Shown in pieces: positions 7,333 to 15,359 of a stretch of DNA of 16,568 nucleotides. The notes beneath the pieces were generated by a model. It did no database searches and was not told the DNA's origin. It was given only the letters and a program-made list of their open reading frames with translations. The position numbers and the translations under genes were made by a program. The stretch covers positions 1 through 16,568 of the forward strand of contig JAEDKA010000071.1 of assembly GCA_016296065.1 (NCBI GenBank), written 5' to 3'. This DNA comes from Kiritimatiellia bacterium (lineage in GTDB: Bacteria; Verrucomicrobiota; Kiritimatiellia; RFP12; UBA1067). The first letter of the stretch is position 1. Every line of letters starts with the position of its first letter.

Positions 7333-8391
7333 ATGAGAAAAGCAATTGCAGCGGCGGTTTTCGCCACGACGGCGTTTGTTGCAGCGGCGGCTACGCCGCT
7401 TGATGAGTCAATCGCGAAGGGGGTGAAGTTCCTTCTCGCGAACCAGCGGGAGGACGGGCACTTCTCCGATCCGCAGATGCCTGCGCTGACGGCTCTTCCC
7501 CTGTGGGCGCTGAGCGGGTCCGGCGACGCCGGCGAGGCGGTTGCCGAGGCCAAGAAGAAGGCTGCGGCGTTCGTCCTCGCAACGCAGCGCGAGGACGGCG
7601 GGTTCTATGTCCCGAAGCCCGGCCGCGGCGGCTCGGGACTCGGCAACTACAACACGTCCGTGTGCCTCTCCGCGCTCTTCGACTCGAAGCTCGCGCCGTC
7701 TGCGCCGCTGCTCAAGGCGCGCGAGTATGTCGCGTCCTCGCAGCTCACGGGCGACGATACGATGGCGGGCGGGTTCGGATACGACAAGGTCTCTCGCAGA
7801 CGCTATGCCGACCTTTCGAATACGTCGTACGCGCTCTCCGCGATGGCCAAGACCGCATCCCTGGAGGAGTTCCGCGAGGGCGGGAAGCGAGTCGACCTGG
7901 ACTGGGACAAGGCGCTCGAGTTTGTCGAGAACCTGATGAAGAAGGAGGGTCCCGACGCCGGCGGAGCGGCATACAACGAGCGCACGCCGCAGGGCGGCAG
8001 CACGACGAACGCGCAGGGCAAGGTGTCGCTGCGCGCCTACGGGGCGATGACATACGCGGCTGTCCTGTCCATGTGCTCGGCGAAGCTCGACAAGGGCGAT
8101 CCGCGCGTCCGGCAGTCCGTCGAATGGCTCGACAAGAACTGGTCGGTCGACGAGAATCCGGGCATGGGCAACCAGGGGCTCTACTACTTCTACGACATCA
8201 TGACGCGCGCGCTTGACGCGGCGAAGATCGACAAGGTCGGCGAACACGAGTGGAAGAAGGAGCTTTCCGCCAGGATAGTGTCCCTCCAGAGGGAGGACGG
8301 CAGCTGGGCAAACGAGAACAACCGGTTCTGGGAGGCGGATCCTGTGCTCTGCACTTCGTTTGCGCTCCTTGCGCTTGAACTCTGCCGCTGA
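7333..8391 (+). CDS. Secreted prenyltransferase/squalene-cyclase repeat protein
   Basis: The 352-residue product starts with a signal peptide (MRKAIAAAVF, then an Ala-rich stretch, cleavage likely near residue 20). The rest is alpha-hairpin repeats of the terpene cyclase/prenyltransferase type. QREDG marks appear at 38-42, 85-89 and 319-323. Between them lie helices such as LSNTSYALSAMA and RAYGAMTYAAV. The catalytic DxDD of squalene-hopene cyclase is not seen, so I read it as an exported (alpha/alpha) toroid of unknown ligand rather than a terpene cyclase. AGGAAAGG at 7317-7324 sets the start. The membrane protein at 15830 carries one copy of the same QxxDGSW repeat, hinting at a shared theme. 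Confidence 0.85.
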   Translation: MRKAIAAAVFATTAFVAAAATPLDESIAKGVKFLLANQREDGHFSDPQMPALTALPLWALSGSGDAGEAVAEAKKKAAAFVLATQREDGGFYVPKPGRGGSGLGNYNTSVCLSALFDSKLAPSAPLLKAREYVASSQLTGDDTMAGGFGYDKVSRRRYADLSNTSYALSAMAKTASLEEFREGGKRVDLDWDKALEFVENLMKKEGPDAGGAAYNERTPQGGSTTNAQGKVSLRAYGAMTYAAVLSMCSAKLDKGDPRVRQSVEWLDKNWSVDENPGMGNQGLYYFYDIMTRALDAAKIDKVGEHEWKKELSARIVSLQREDGSWANENNRFWEADPVLCTSFALLALELCR

Positions 8392-8444
8392 GCCAGGCGG
8401 GGCGCAGCCGGCGCGGGCGGGAAAACATCGGAGGGTCGGAAGGA

Positions 8445-9536
8445 ATGATAGAGTTTACTGACGGACAGAGGAAGACGATCGCGACGGGCATCACCGTGCT
8501 CGCCCTTTCGCTCGTGTTCACATTTGTGGCGGTTGTGGGATGGGTTGTGCTCAAGGTGCTGTCATTCGCGTCCAACGCGATAGTGCCGGTGGTGCTCGGC
8601 TTCTTCCTGTCGCTATTCTTCAAGCCGTACTACATATGGTGGAGGCGGCTCGTGAAGAACCCCTCGCTCGCGCTTGCGGCGATGCTGCTGACGATATTCG
8701 TTCCGCTCGGATTCTTCCTCTGGTACGCAGGGGCCGTTACTGTTGACCAGATATCCAACCTGATCCGGCAGGGTCCGACGATGGCGCACCAGGTCCTAGA
8801 CTGGCTCCGCACGACCTTCCCGAAGTCGGTCGGCCTAATGGACCAGCTCGGCATAAAGTACGAGAACATCGGCGAGCTGTACACGAACTACGGCGGCGCG
8901 GCGCTCAAGGCGGGCTCGGGCGCGCTGAAGTTCTTCGGCGGCGCGGTGCAGGCGCTTGTCACTCTCATATTCTTCGTGTTCTTCCTCACCTCCAGGCCGA
9001 GGCGCGGGAGCGACATAGTCGCGCAGATGCCGTTCCTCAAGCAGGAGACGCGCGCTTTCGTGGCGGAGCAGATCGACGCATTCGTGGACATCCTCGTGAG
9101 CTTCTTCCAGCGCCAGACGGTGATCTGCCTCATCGAGGGCGTCTACTACGGGCTCGGCTTCGCTCTCGTCGGGCTGCCCTACGGCTTCCTACTCGGCTTC
9201 CTCCTCGGCGTCCTCAACCTCGTGCCGCTCTTCGGCACGGTCGTGTGCCTCCCGATAGCGCTTCCGCTCGCGTACTTCAGCGGCGGGTCTGTGACGCGGC
9301 TCGTGCTTGTGCTGTCCGTCTGGGCAATAGGGCAGCTGCTCGACGGATACTGCATAACCCCGAAGATACAGGGCAACAAGACGGGCCTCGGATACGCCGG
9401 CGTCATCTTCTCGTTCTTCTTCTGGGGCACTGTTCTCGGGCCAGTGCTCGGGCTTCTCCTCGCGATTCCGCTCTCCGCCTTCTGCGCCGTCCTGTGGCGT
9501 GCGCTCAAGTCGAAGTACATCCGTCCCGTCGTCTGA
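8445..9536 (+). CDS. AI-2E family membrane transporter (PerM/YdiK-like)
   Basis: The 363-residue product is an integral membrane protein of the AI-2E transporter family (PF01594 type). Three hydrophobic segments lie in the first 90 residues. A more polar middle includes VDQISNLIRQGPTMAHQVLDWL. The diagnostic C-terminal block has GLPYGFLLGFLLGVLNLVPL, then QLLDGYCITPKIQG and a final hydrophobic pair around GTVLGPVLGLLLAIPLSAF. Members have been linked to autoinducer-2 export or to Na+/H+ antiport, so the substrate here cannot be told. GGAGGG at 8430-8435 precedes the ATG, and ruvC follows 15 nt after its stop, suggesting co-transcription. Confidence 0.9.
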   Translation: MIEFTDGQRKTIATGITVLALSLVFTFVAVVGWVVLKVLSFASNAIVPVVLGFFLSLFFKPYYIWWRRLVKNPSLALAAMLLTIFVPLGFFLWYAGAVTVDQISNLIRQGPTMAHQVLDWLRTTFPKSVGLMDQLGIKYENIGELYTNYGGAALKAGSGALKFFGGAVQALVTLIFFVFFLTSRPRRGSDIVAQMPFLKQETRAFVAEQIDAFVDILVSFFQRQTVICLIEGVYYGLGFALVGLPYGFLLGFLLGVLNLVPLFGTVVCLPIALPLAYFSGGSVTRLVLVLSVWAIGQLLDGYCITPKIQGNKTGLGYAGVIFSFFFWGTVLGPVLGLLLAIPLSAFCAVLWRALKSKYIRPVV

Positions 9537-9551
9537 GGCTAGGGAGGGGAA

Positions 9552-10043
9552 ATGGTCATACTTGGAGTCGACACGTCCCTTCGCTCGACTGGCTTCGGCG
9601 TAGTGGAGTCCGCAGGCAGCCGCCTGCGCGCCCTCGACTACGGTAACATCCCCAACGCGAGGGACGTTCCGCTGTCGGAGTGCCTCAGGCGCATCCACGC
9701 CAAGATCGCGGAGCTGATCGCCTCGTGGAACCCCGACGTCCTGAGCGTGGAGAAGGTCATCTACGGCAAGAACGCGAACACGATGATGGTGCTCGGCGAG
9801 GCGCGCGGCGCGGTGATCGTCGCGGCGGCGGAGGCGTCCAGGAGCGTGTACGAGTACGAGCCGCGCAGGGTTAAGATGGCGGTGTGCGGCAACGGCATGG
9901 CGGAGAAGGACCAGGTCCAGCGGATGGTGAAGACCCTACTCGCGCTCCCCGAGATTCCGCAGAACGACGCCGCTGACGCGCTTGCGATGGCGATCTGCCA
10001 CGCTCACTCCCAGTCGCGCATCTCCGCATCCGACCCGATATAG
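9552..10043 (+). CDS. ruvC: Holliday junction endonuclease RuvC
   Basis: RuvC resolves four-way junctions by paired nicks, working with the RuvAB branch-migration motor. The 163-residue product has the four acidic catalytic residues in their normal places: D7 in GVDTSLRSTGFG, E67 in SVEKVIYGKNANT, and D139 and D142 in NDAADA. The length is typical. GGGAGGGG at 9542-9549 lies just upstream of the ATG. RuvA and RuvB are not in the window, and the neighbours (a transporter before, sugar genes after) are unrelated. The 135-bp gap that follows contains the promoter of the next operon. Confidence 0.97.
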   Translation: MVILGVDTSLRSTGFGVVESAGSRLRALDYGNIPNARDVPLSECLRRIHAKIAELIASWNPDVLSVEKVIYGKNANTMMVLGEARGAVIVAAAEASRSVYEYEPRRVKMAVCGNGMAEKDQVQRMVKTLLALPEIPQNDAADALAMAICHAHSQSRISASDPI

Positions 10044-10103
10044 GGCGCGTCCGCCGGGGGACGAGGGAACGGCGGGGAAAAACTGTTCTGCGAGATCGCC
10101 CGG

Positions 10104-10117
10104 CACCCAATCGGGTG
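10104..10117. promoter_or_regulatory. Small dyad upstream of the sugar operon promoter
   Basis: CACCC (10104-10108) and GGGTG (10113-10117) form a perfect dyad around AATC, centred about 44 bp before the predicted start of the kinase transcript. No T run follows, so it does not look like a terminator. It may be a regulator site for the sugar genes, but it is short and could be chance. Confidence 0.25.
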
Positions 10118-10138
10118 ATGACTGGGGCGGCAGCATTT

Positions 10139-10147
10139 TGGTATAAT
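10139..10147 (+). promoter_or_regulatory. Extended -10 promoter for the kinase-araD operon
   Basis: TGG-TATAAT (TG 10139-10140, hexamer 10142-10147) is identical to the htpX core. No good -35 is seen at 17 bp, where the sequence is GC-rich. The start should be near 10154, leaving a 25-nt leader with AAGGGA at 10161-10166 before the ATG at 10179. Confidence 0.75.
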
Positions 10148-10178
10148 TACGAAAAACCTCAAGGGATATACAACACTC

Positions 10179-11678
10179 ATGAAGACGTTCATCGAATCTG
10201 GCAGGGCGGCGATGGGCATCGAGTTCGGCTCGACGCGCATCAAGGCGGTACTTATCGACGACAAGTTCCAGGTTGTGGCGCAGGGCGCGCACGACTGGGA
10301 GAACTCACTCGTGGACGGCGTGTGGAGCTATTCCCTCGAGGAGATCGAATCGGGCGTGAGGGACGCGTATGCGAAGTGCGCGGCCGACGCGCTCGCGCGC
10401 CACGGCGCGAAGCTGACGAAGCTCGCCGCGCTCGGAATCTCCGGCATGATGCACGGGTACCTTCCGTTCGACGCGGACGGAAAGCTCCTCGTCCCGTTCC
10501 GCACGTGGCGCAACGTGATGACGGCCGAAGCCGCGGCTGAGCTCTCCGAGATGTTCAAGTTCAACGTTCCGCAGCGCTGGTCGATCGCGCACTACTGCCA
10601 GGCGATCCTGAAGAAGGAGCCGCACGTTCCGCAGGTGAGGTGGCTCACCACGCTCGCGGGCTACGTCCACAACAGGCTTACGGGCGAAAACGTGATGGGC
10701 GTCGGCGAGGCGAGCGGAATGTTCCCGATCGACCCCGAGACGGGCGACTACAACGCGCGGATGCTCGCCGCGTTCGACGCGAAGTTCGGCGGCTCGCTCA
10801 AGGAGAAGCTTCCGAAGGTGCTGAAGGCCGGCGAGAAGGCCGGAGTCCTCACCGAGCGCGGGGCGAAGTGGCTCGACCCGACGGGCGCGCTGCAGGCGGG
10901 CGCGGTGATGGCTCCGCCCGAGGGCGACGCCGGGACGGGCATGGTCGCGACGAACGCCGTCGCCACGGGGACTGGCAACGTCTCGGCGGGCACGTCTATT
11001 TTCGCTATGGTCGTCCTTGAGAAGGCGATGAAGGGATACTACCCCGAGATCGACGTCGTTACGACTCCTACGGGGCACGAAGTCGCGATGGTGCACTGCA
11101 ACAACTGCACGAACGAGATCAACGCGTGGGTGAAGCTCTTCGGGGGCGACTACGGCAGCCTCTTCCGCGAGTCGCTCAAGGGCGACAAGGACTGCGGAGG
11201 CGTTGTGGTCGTTCCGTTCCTCTCCGGCGAGCCGGTGACGGGCGTTTCGGATGCGATGCTCAAGGTCGTGAGGAAGCCCGAAAGCGCGTTCACGCTCGCG
11301 AACTTCTTCAGGGCGCAGATCTACTCCGCGTTCGTCTCGCTCAAGATCGGCATGGACATCCTCCTGCGCGAGGGCGTGGAAATCAAGTCTCTCGTCGGGC
11401 ACGGCGGAATCTTCCGCGACAAGGGAATTGCCCAGCAGTACCTTGCGGACGCGCTCAAGACGTCCGTCACATGCATGTCGACGGCGAGCGAGGGCGGACC
11501 GTGGGGAATGGCCGTTCTCGCCGCGTACGCGGCTTCGGGCGCGCAGGAGCCGCTCGAGGACTACCTCGCGAAGAAGGTCTTTGCGGGGGCCGCGAGCGAG
11601 ACGCTTGCGCCGACCGAGGACGGAATGGCCGGCTTCGACCGCTACACGGCGAACTTCAAGGAGGCGATCCATGCTTGA
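10179..11678 (+). CDS. FGGY-family sugar kinase, probable L-ribulokinase
   Basis: The 499-residue product is an FGGY carbohydrate kinase (actin-like ATPase fold). MGIEFGSTRIKAVLID (12-27) is the first phosphate loop. EGDAGTGM places a likely catalytic Asp at 250. TGTGNVSAGTS is the second phosphate loop, and LVGHGGIFRDKG with SEGGPWGMAVLAAYAASG forms the nucleotide site. The style (WENSLVDG near the start, VHCNNCTNEINAWV later) resembles the Bacteroides kinases annotated as L-ribulokinase, rather than classical E. coli AraB. It overlaps araD by 8 nt, so phosphorylation of L-ribulose feeding AraD is the likeliest job. Xylulokinase is the main alternative. It is the first gene of its operon. 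Confidence 0.88.
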   Translation: MKTFIESGRAAMGIEFGSTRIKAVLIDDKFQVVAQGAHDWENSLVDGVWSYSLEEIESGVRDAYAKCAADALARHGAKLTKLAALGISGMMHGYLPFDADGKLLVPFRTWRNVMTAEAAAELSEMFKFNVPQRWSIAHYCQAILKKEPHVPQVRWLTTLAGYVHNRLTGENVMGVGEASGMFPIDPETGDYNARMLAAFDAKFGGSLKEKLPKVLKAGEKAGVLTERGAKWLDPTGALQAGAVMAPPEGDAGTGMVATNAVATGTGNVSAGTSIFAMVVLEKAMKGYYPEIDVVTTPTGHEVAMVHCNNCTNEINAWVKLFGGDYGSLFRESLKGDKDCGGVVVVPFLSGEPVTGVSDAMLKVVRKPESAFTLANFFRAQIYSAFVSLKIGMDILLREGVEIKSLVGHGGIFRDKGIAQQYLADALKTSVTCMSTASEGGPWGMAVLAAYAASGAQEPLEDYLAKKVFAGAASETLAPTEDGMAGFDRYTANFKEAIHA

Positions 11679-12366
11679 GGAGCTTAAGAAGGACGTCTTC
11701 AGGGCGAACCAGAGGCTTGTCTCGTCGGGACTCGTCGTCCTTACTTGGGGGAACGCGTCCGGGTTCGATACGGAGTCGAAGCTGATGGTCATTAAGCCGA
11801 GCGGGGTCGACTACGACAGGATGACGGCGGACGACATGGTGGTCGTTGATCTTGACGGCAAGGTCGTCGAGGGAAGCCTGCGTCCCTCCTCCGACACCGC
11901 GACGCATCTCGAGTTCTACCGCAACTTCCCCGGGGTGAAGGGCGCGGTGCACACGCATTCCGTCGAGGCCACGGCCTGGGCGCAGGCGTGCAGGGAGATC
12001 CCGTGCTACGGCACGACGCATGCGGACACGTTTCACGGCCCGGTACCAGTGACGCGCATCCTTACGGAGGAGGAGGTCAACTCCGCCTACGAGCTCAACA
12101 CCGGCAAGGTGATCGTCGAGCGCTTCCGCGGACTCGAGCCGCTTGCGGTTCCGGGCGTTCTCGTGGCGGGGCACGCTCCGTTCACCTGGGGCAAGGATCC
12201 GCAGGACGCGGTGGACCACGCAATCGCGCTTGAGGCGATTGCGCGGATGGCGCGCCTGACGGAGCAGGTCCATGCGGCGAAACCCGCGCCCGGGCTTGTT
12301 CCGTACGTCGGCGAGAAGCACTACCAGCGCAAGCACGGCAAGAACGCCTACTACGGCCAGCGCTGA
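11671..12366 (+). CDS. araD: L-ribulose-5-phosphate 4-epimerase AraD
   Basis: AraD is a zinc class II aldolase-fold enzyme that converts L-ribulose 5-phosphate to D-xylulose 5-phosphate, feeding arabinose carbon into the pentose phosphate pathway. At 231 residues it equals the E. coli enzyme in length and tracks it closely: LTWGNAS, IKPSGVDYDRMTADDMVVV, PSSDTATH, the zinc ligands in HTH (H94, H96), GTTHADTF, GHAPFTWGKD, and the C-terminal KHYQRKHGKNAYYGQ. The ATG at 11671 follows AAGGAGG (11658-11664) by 6 nt, inside the end of the kinase gene, so the two are coupled. UlaF/SgbE-type paralogues act on the same substrate. No isomerase (AraA) or transporter is in the window. Confidence 0.95.
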   Translation: MLEELKKDVFRANQRLVSSGLVVLTWGNASGFDTESKLMVIKPSGVDYDRMTADDMVVVDLDGKVVEGSLRPSSDTATHLEFYRNFPGVKGAVHTHSVEATAWAQACREIPCYGTTHADTFHGPVPVTRILTEEEVNSAYELNTGKVIVERFRGLEPLAVPGVLVAGHAPFTWGKDPQDAVDHAIALEAIARMARLTEQVHAAKPAPGLVPYVGEKHYQRKHGKNAYYGQR

Positions 12367-12396
12367 AGGGGGCGAAGGCGCTTTTCTTGCCAAAAA

Positions 12397-12429
12397 GCCC
12401 GTCGCGCGTGGCGCGACGGGCGATTTTTT
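12397..12429 (+). terminator. Strong Rho-independent terminator after araD
   Basis: GCCCGTCGCGC (12397-12407) pairs perfectly with GCGCGACGGGC (12411-12421) across GTG, followed by GA and six T (12424-12429). It is a textbook terminator. Its T run directly touches the next promoter, whose TG element begins with the last T. Confidence 0.92.
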
Positions 12430-12437
12430 GTTATAAT
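12429..12437 (+). promoter_or_regulatory. Extended -10 promoter for the phosphohexomutase operon
   Basis: TGT-TATAAT (TG 12429-12430, hexamer 12432-12437) sits immediately behind the araD terminator. A -35 at normal spacing would fall in the terminator stem and does not match consensus. The predicted start is near 12444, with a roughly 22-nt leader containing AAAGG (12451-12455). Confidence 0.75.
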
Positions 12438-12465
12438 GTGCGTCAAAAGGAAAGGCTGCACAAAA

Positions 12466-13818
12466 ATGGGTATTTTCAAGGCATATGACATTCGCGGTAT
12501 CTATGGCACGGAACTGACGCAGGACGACTTCTACAAGATCGCCCGCGCATACGCGAAGTTCTGCGGCTTCACGGGCAAGGGCAAGGTCGTCGTGGCGCGC
12601 GACTGCCGCAAGTCCTCCGACGCGCTTTTCGCGGCGTTTGCGCAGGGGCTTGTTGACGAAGGCGTCGACGTGATCGACATCGGCCTCGCATCGACGCCGA
12701 TGAGCTATTTCGCGAACGCGAAGCTCGGCGCGGACGGTTCGGTCATGATCACCGCGTCCCACAACACGAAGGAGTGGAACGGCTGCAAGCTCTGCAAGGC
12801 GAACGCCGTGCCTATCTCCGGTGCGACCGGCATCAAGGATATCGAGAAGCTCGTCGCCGGCATGGACGGCAACGAGCCGCCCGCCGGACGCGGCGACGTG
12901 ACGAAGGTCGACGTTTCTGCGGACTACGCCGCGCACGTCAAGGCATTCGCGCACATGAAGCGTCCGCTCCACCTCGCGCTCGACTTCGCGAACGGAATGG
13001 GCATCGCGGAGTCCGTCGCGTTCAAGGATTCCGACATCACCTACGACTCGCTCTACGGCGAATACGACGGCGACTTCCCGAACCACGATGCGAATCCGCT
13101 CCACCGCGAGACGCTGAAGGACCTCCAGGCGCTCATCAAGGCGAACCCCGGGAAGTATGCGTTCGGCGTTGCCTACGACGGCGATGCGGACCGCGCGGGC
13201 TTCATCGACGAGCAGGGCGAGATCATCCCGATGGACTTCATCACCGCCCTCATCTCGCAGGATCTCCTTGCGTCGAACCCCGGCGCGGCGTGCTTCTACG
13301 ACCTGCGCTCGTCGAAGGTGTGCGAGGAGACAATTGCGGCTGCGGGCGGCAAGCCCATGATGTCGCGCGTCGGCCATTCCTTCATCAAGGAGCAGATGCG
13401 CCAGAACGACGCGATCTTCGCGGGCGAGCTCTCCGGCCACTACTACTTCAAGGCGAACTCCACGGCCGAGTCCAGCTCGATGGCGACGTTCGCGCTCGCG
13501 AACATCGTCTCGGCGAGCGACAAGCCGCTTTCCGCTCTTATCGCGCCGCTCAGGAAGTACTCGCAGTCGGGCGAGATCAACACCAAGACGACGACGCCTC
13601 CTGCCGAGATCCTCGCGAAGATCAAGGAGATCTACGCCGCGAAGGCGCGCGTGTTCGAGCTGGACGGAGTGAGCGTCGACGCGTGGGATTCCGAAGGGTA
13701 CTGGGCGAACGTGCGCATGTCGAACACTGAGCCGCTCGTTCGGCTCAATCTCGAGGGAAAGACAAAGGAAATCATGGAGGCGAAGCGTGACGAGTTTCTC
13801 GCGATCATCCGCGCCTAG
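12466..13818 (+). CDS. Phosphomannomutase/phosphoglucomutase (alpha-D-phosphohexomutase)
   Basis: The enzyme moves phosphate between C6 and C1 of mannose or glucose, supplying GDP-mannose or UDP-glucose precursors for surface glycans. The 450-residue product has all four active-site loops: TASHNTKEWNG with the phosphoserine S98, the metal loop DGDAD (238-242), the sugar loop GELSGH (320-325), and the phosphate loop SNTEP (419-423). GELSGHYYF is typical of ManB/AlgC-like dual enzymes, though substrate choice cannot be fixed here. An upstream ATG at 12436 lies inside the -10 box and cannot be the start. ATG 12466 follows AAAGG and begins MGIFKAYDIRGIYG, as the family does. The next gene starts 32 nt before its stop. 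Confidence 0.93.
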   Translation: MGIFKAYDIRGIYGTELTQDDFYKIARAYAKFCGFTGKGKVVVARDCRKSSDALFAAFAQGLVDEGVDVIDIGLASTPMSYFANAKLGADGSVMITASHNTKEWNGCKLCKANAVPISGATGIKDIEKLVAGMDGNEPPAGRGDVTKVDVSADYAAHVKAFAHMKRPLHLALDFANGMGIAESVAFKDSDITYDSLYGEYDGDFPNHDANPLHRETLKDLQALIKANPGKYAFGVAYDGDADRAGFIDEQGEIIPMDFITALISQDLLASNPGAACFYDLRSSKVCEETIAAAGGKPMMSRVGHSFIKEQMRQNDAIFAGELSGHYYFKANSTAESSSMATFALANIVSASDKPLSALIAPLRKYSQSGEINTKTTTPPAEILAKIKEIYAAKARVFELDGVSVDAWDSEGYWANVRMSNTEPLVRLNLEGKTKEIMEAKRDEFLAIIRA

Positions 13819-14947
13819 CCGCCTTGCGGGCGTTCCGCTCGCGCTTCTCCTCCTCGCCGTCGCGGGCTGCGGTCCGAAGGACGGCGTGAAGGAGTACAAC
13901 GCCGGACAGGCCGCGTACGAGACGCGCAGCCTCGAGAAGGCGGAGAAGCTCTTCGAGAAGAGCCTGCGCTATGCGCCCGAGAGCGTCGACGCGCTCGTCA
14001 TGCTCGCGCGCGTGCAGTGCGACCTCGGGAAGATGACCGAGGCGTCCGAGACAATCGCGAAGGCCGTGGAGCTGCAGCCCGATGCCGTAGACGCGGCGCT
14101 TCTTGACGCGGAGATAGCTTTCTACCTCAACGACTACGCGCGTGCGGTCAAGCGCTTCACGGACGTGGCGGAGGATGCCTCCGCCGGCGCGGAGGCGCAG
14201 TCACTGGGCTGGACCGGCATCGGAATCGTCGAGATGTCCTGCGAGCACCGCGACCTGGCCCGCATCGCGCTTCTGCGCGCGATACGCCTTGACCGCCGCA
14301 ATCCGTCCGCGCGCTACCACCTCGGTCTCCTGTACCGCGGCGATTCGTTCGGGTACCTCGACGCGGCCCTCGAGCAGTTCGAGATATTCGTGCGGCTCGG
14401 CGAGAAGGCCGATCCGCGTGCCGTGCATGCGCAGCGGACGATAATCCCCGGCATAAAGGAGGACATCACGCGCCGTGCGGCGTCCAGGAAGGGCGCCGAC
14501 AGGCGCGATTCCGCGGCATCCGCAGCCGCGCTTTCCAAAGCCGCGGCCGCAATGAAGAAGGGCAACTACAAGACCGCCCGCGTGGAGTACGAGGCCGCGT
14601 ACAAGGCGGATGTCCTAAGTTATCACGCCGCGCTCGGCCTCGCCAAGGCCTGGGAGAAGATTGATTCGTCGAACTCCGGTCGCCAGCGTACGCTCGACTG
14701 GTACAAGGAGGCGTGTTCACTCAAGCCGAGCGCGATATCGACGTTCCTTGCGGCCGGCGAGCTTGCCGCCAGGATCGGACAGCACGCGACGGCTGCGGAG
14801 CTCTACTCGCGCGCCGTCGCCGCAAATCCGTCCGACATATCGGCGATCGACGGGCTCATCCGCGCTCTCCGCAAGACCGGCAAAGGCGACATCGCGAACG
14901 CATACCAGCGCTACCGCGAGTTCGTGACTGTCCGCAAGGCGAAGTAA
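13787..14947 (+). CDS. TPR-repeat lipoprotein
   Basis: The 386-residue product has a lipoprotein signal with lipobox VAGC, giving a lipidated Cys28, so it should be membrane-anchored outside the cytoplasm. Tetratricopeptide-like helical pairs follow: one set around 34-110 (AAYETRSLEKAEKLFEKSLRYAPES is typical), a middle set around 140-205, a charged Ala/Lys linker near 235-260, and a second set to the end. TPRs scaffold protein complexes, and the partner is unknown. The start is GTG at 13787, supported by GGAGG at 13776-13780 with a 6-nt spacer. It lies inside the mutase gene with a 32-nt overlap, implying coupled translation. The next gene follows after one base. Confidence 0.85.
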   Translation: MTSFSRSSAPSRLAGVPLALLLLAVAGCGPKDGVKEYNAGQAAYETRSLEKAEKLFEKSLRYAPESVDALVMLARVQCDLGKMTEASETIAKAVELQPDAVDAALLDAEIAFYLNDYARAVKRFTDVAEDASAGAEAQSLGWTGIGIVEMSCEHRDLARIALLRAIRLDRRNPSARYHLGLLYRGDSFGYLDAALEQFEIFVRLGEKADPRAVHAQRTIIPGIKEDITRRAASRKGADRRDSAASAAALSKAAAAMKKGNYKTARVEYEAAYKADVLSYHAALGLAKAWEKIDSSNSGRQRTLDWYKEACSLKPSAISTFLAAGELAARIGQHATAAELYSRAVAANPSDISAIDGLIRALRKTGKGDIANAYQRYREFVTVRKAK

Positions 14948-14948
14948 A

Positions 14949-15359
14949 ATGGATCTCGCGCCGAGCGACTACGTGATTCTCGCCCTTGCGGCCGGAGGGG
15001 CTCTTACGGGGCTTTTCATCGGCTTCTCGGGCGCGCTCGCGTTTCTAGCAGGCGCGGTCGGCGCGTCGTTCGCCGCGCGCATCGGCTGGCCTCTTTCGGC
15101 TTCGTATTTCGAGTCGGGCCTTGCGCGCGGCGTAGCAGTCGCGCTTGGGGCGCTTCTGGCGTTCTGGCTGGTCCGCGCCGTGGTGAGGCGCACTGTGAAG
15201 TGCGCGCTCGCCCAGCCCGGTGACGCGATATTCGGCGCCATCGCGGCGGCTGTTTCGGGGCTGGCGGCCGGACTTGGGGTCATATGGCTCGCCCAGTTCC
15301 TAGGCATCCCCGGTGCGGAGGGATCGGTCCTTCTCGCGGAGCTTGCCGCCCATGTCTGA
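14949..15359 (+). CDS. CvpA-like membrane protein
   Basis: The 136-residue product is a small protein with four hydrophobic segments (about 5-25, 28-45, 61-78 and 94-116). It starts with LAPSDYVILALAAGGALTGL, which resembles the CvpA (colicin V production) family, whose members open with an Asp-containing first helix and a Gly-rich turn. The match is by general pattern and short Gly/Ala motifs, so another small membrane family is possible. The ATG lies one base after the TPR gene's stop, with only a weak ribosome site, so translation is probably coupled. The sigma factor gene starts within its last 8 nt. The cellular role of CvpA proteins is poorly defined, with envelope links reported. Confidence 0.7.
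   Translation: MDLAPSDYVILALAAGGALTGLFIGFSGALAFLAGAVGASFAARIGWPLSASYFESGLARGVAVALGALLAFWLVRAVVRRTVKCALAQPGDAIFGAIAAAVSGLAAGLGVIWLAQFLGIPGAEGSVLLAELAAHV

Noticed and set aside
10048..10063. CGTCC/GGACG hairpin after ruvC as a terminator
   Set aside because: The stem is short and no T run follows. It is likely a product of GC-rich composition.
12436..12465. An upstream in-frame ATG that would extend the phosphohexomutase by 10 residues
   Set aside because: The ATG overlaps the TATAAT box, so it would not be in the transcript. The family N-terminus begins at 12466.
11656..13899. A 747-codon open frame on the minus strand across araD and the phosphohexomutase
   Set aside because: It is the antisense shadow of two well-supported genes. 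It is rich in Arg, Val and Leu, as expected from complementing GC-rich codons, and has no recognisable domain.
15313..15351. A longer sigma factor start
   Set aside because: The extra residues are merely the out-of-phase translation of the CvpA-like gene's end, and there is no better ribosome site.
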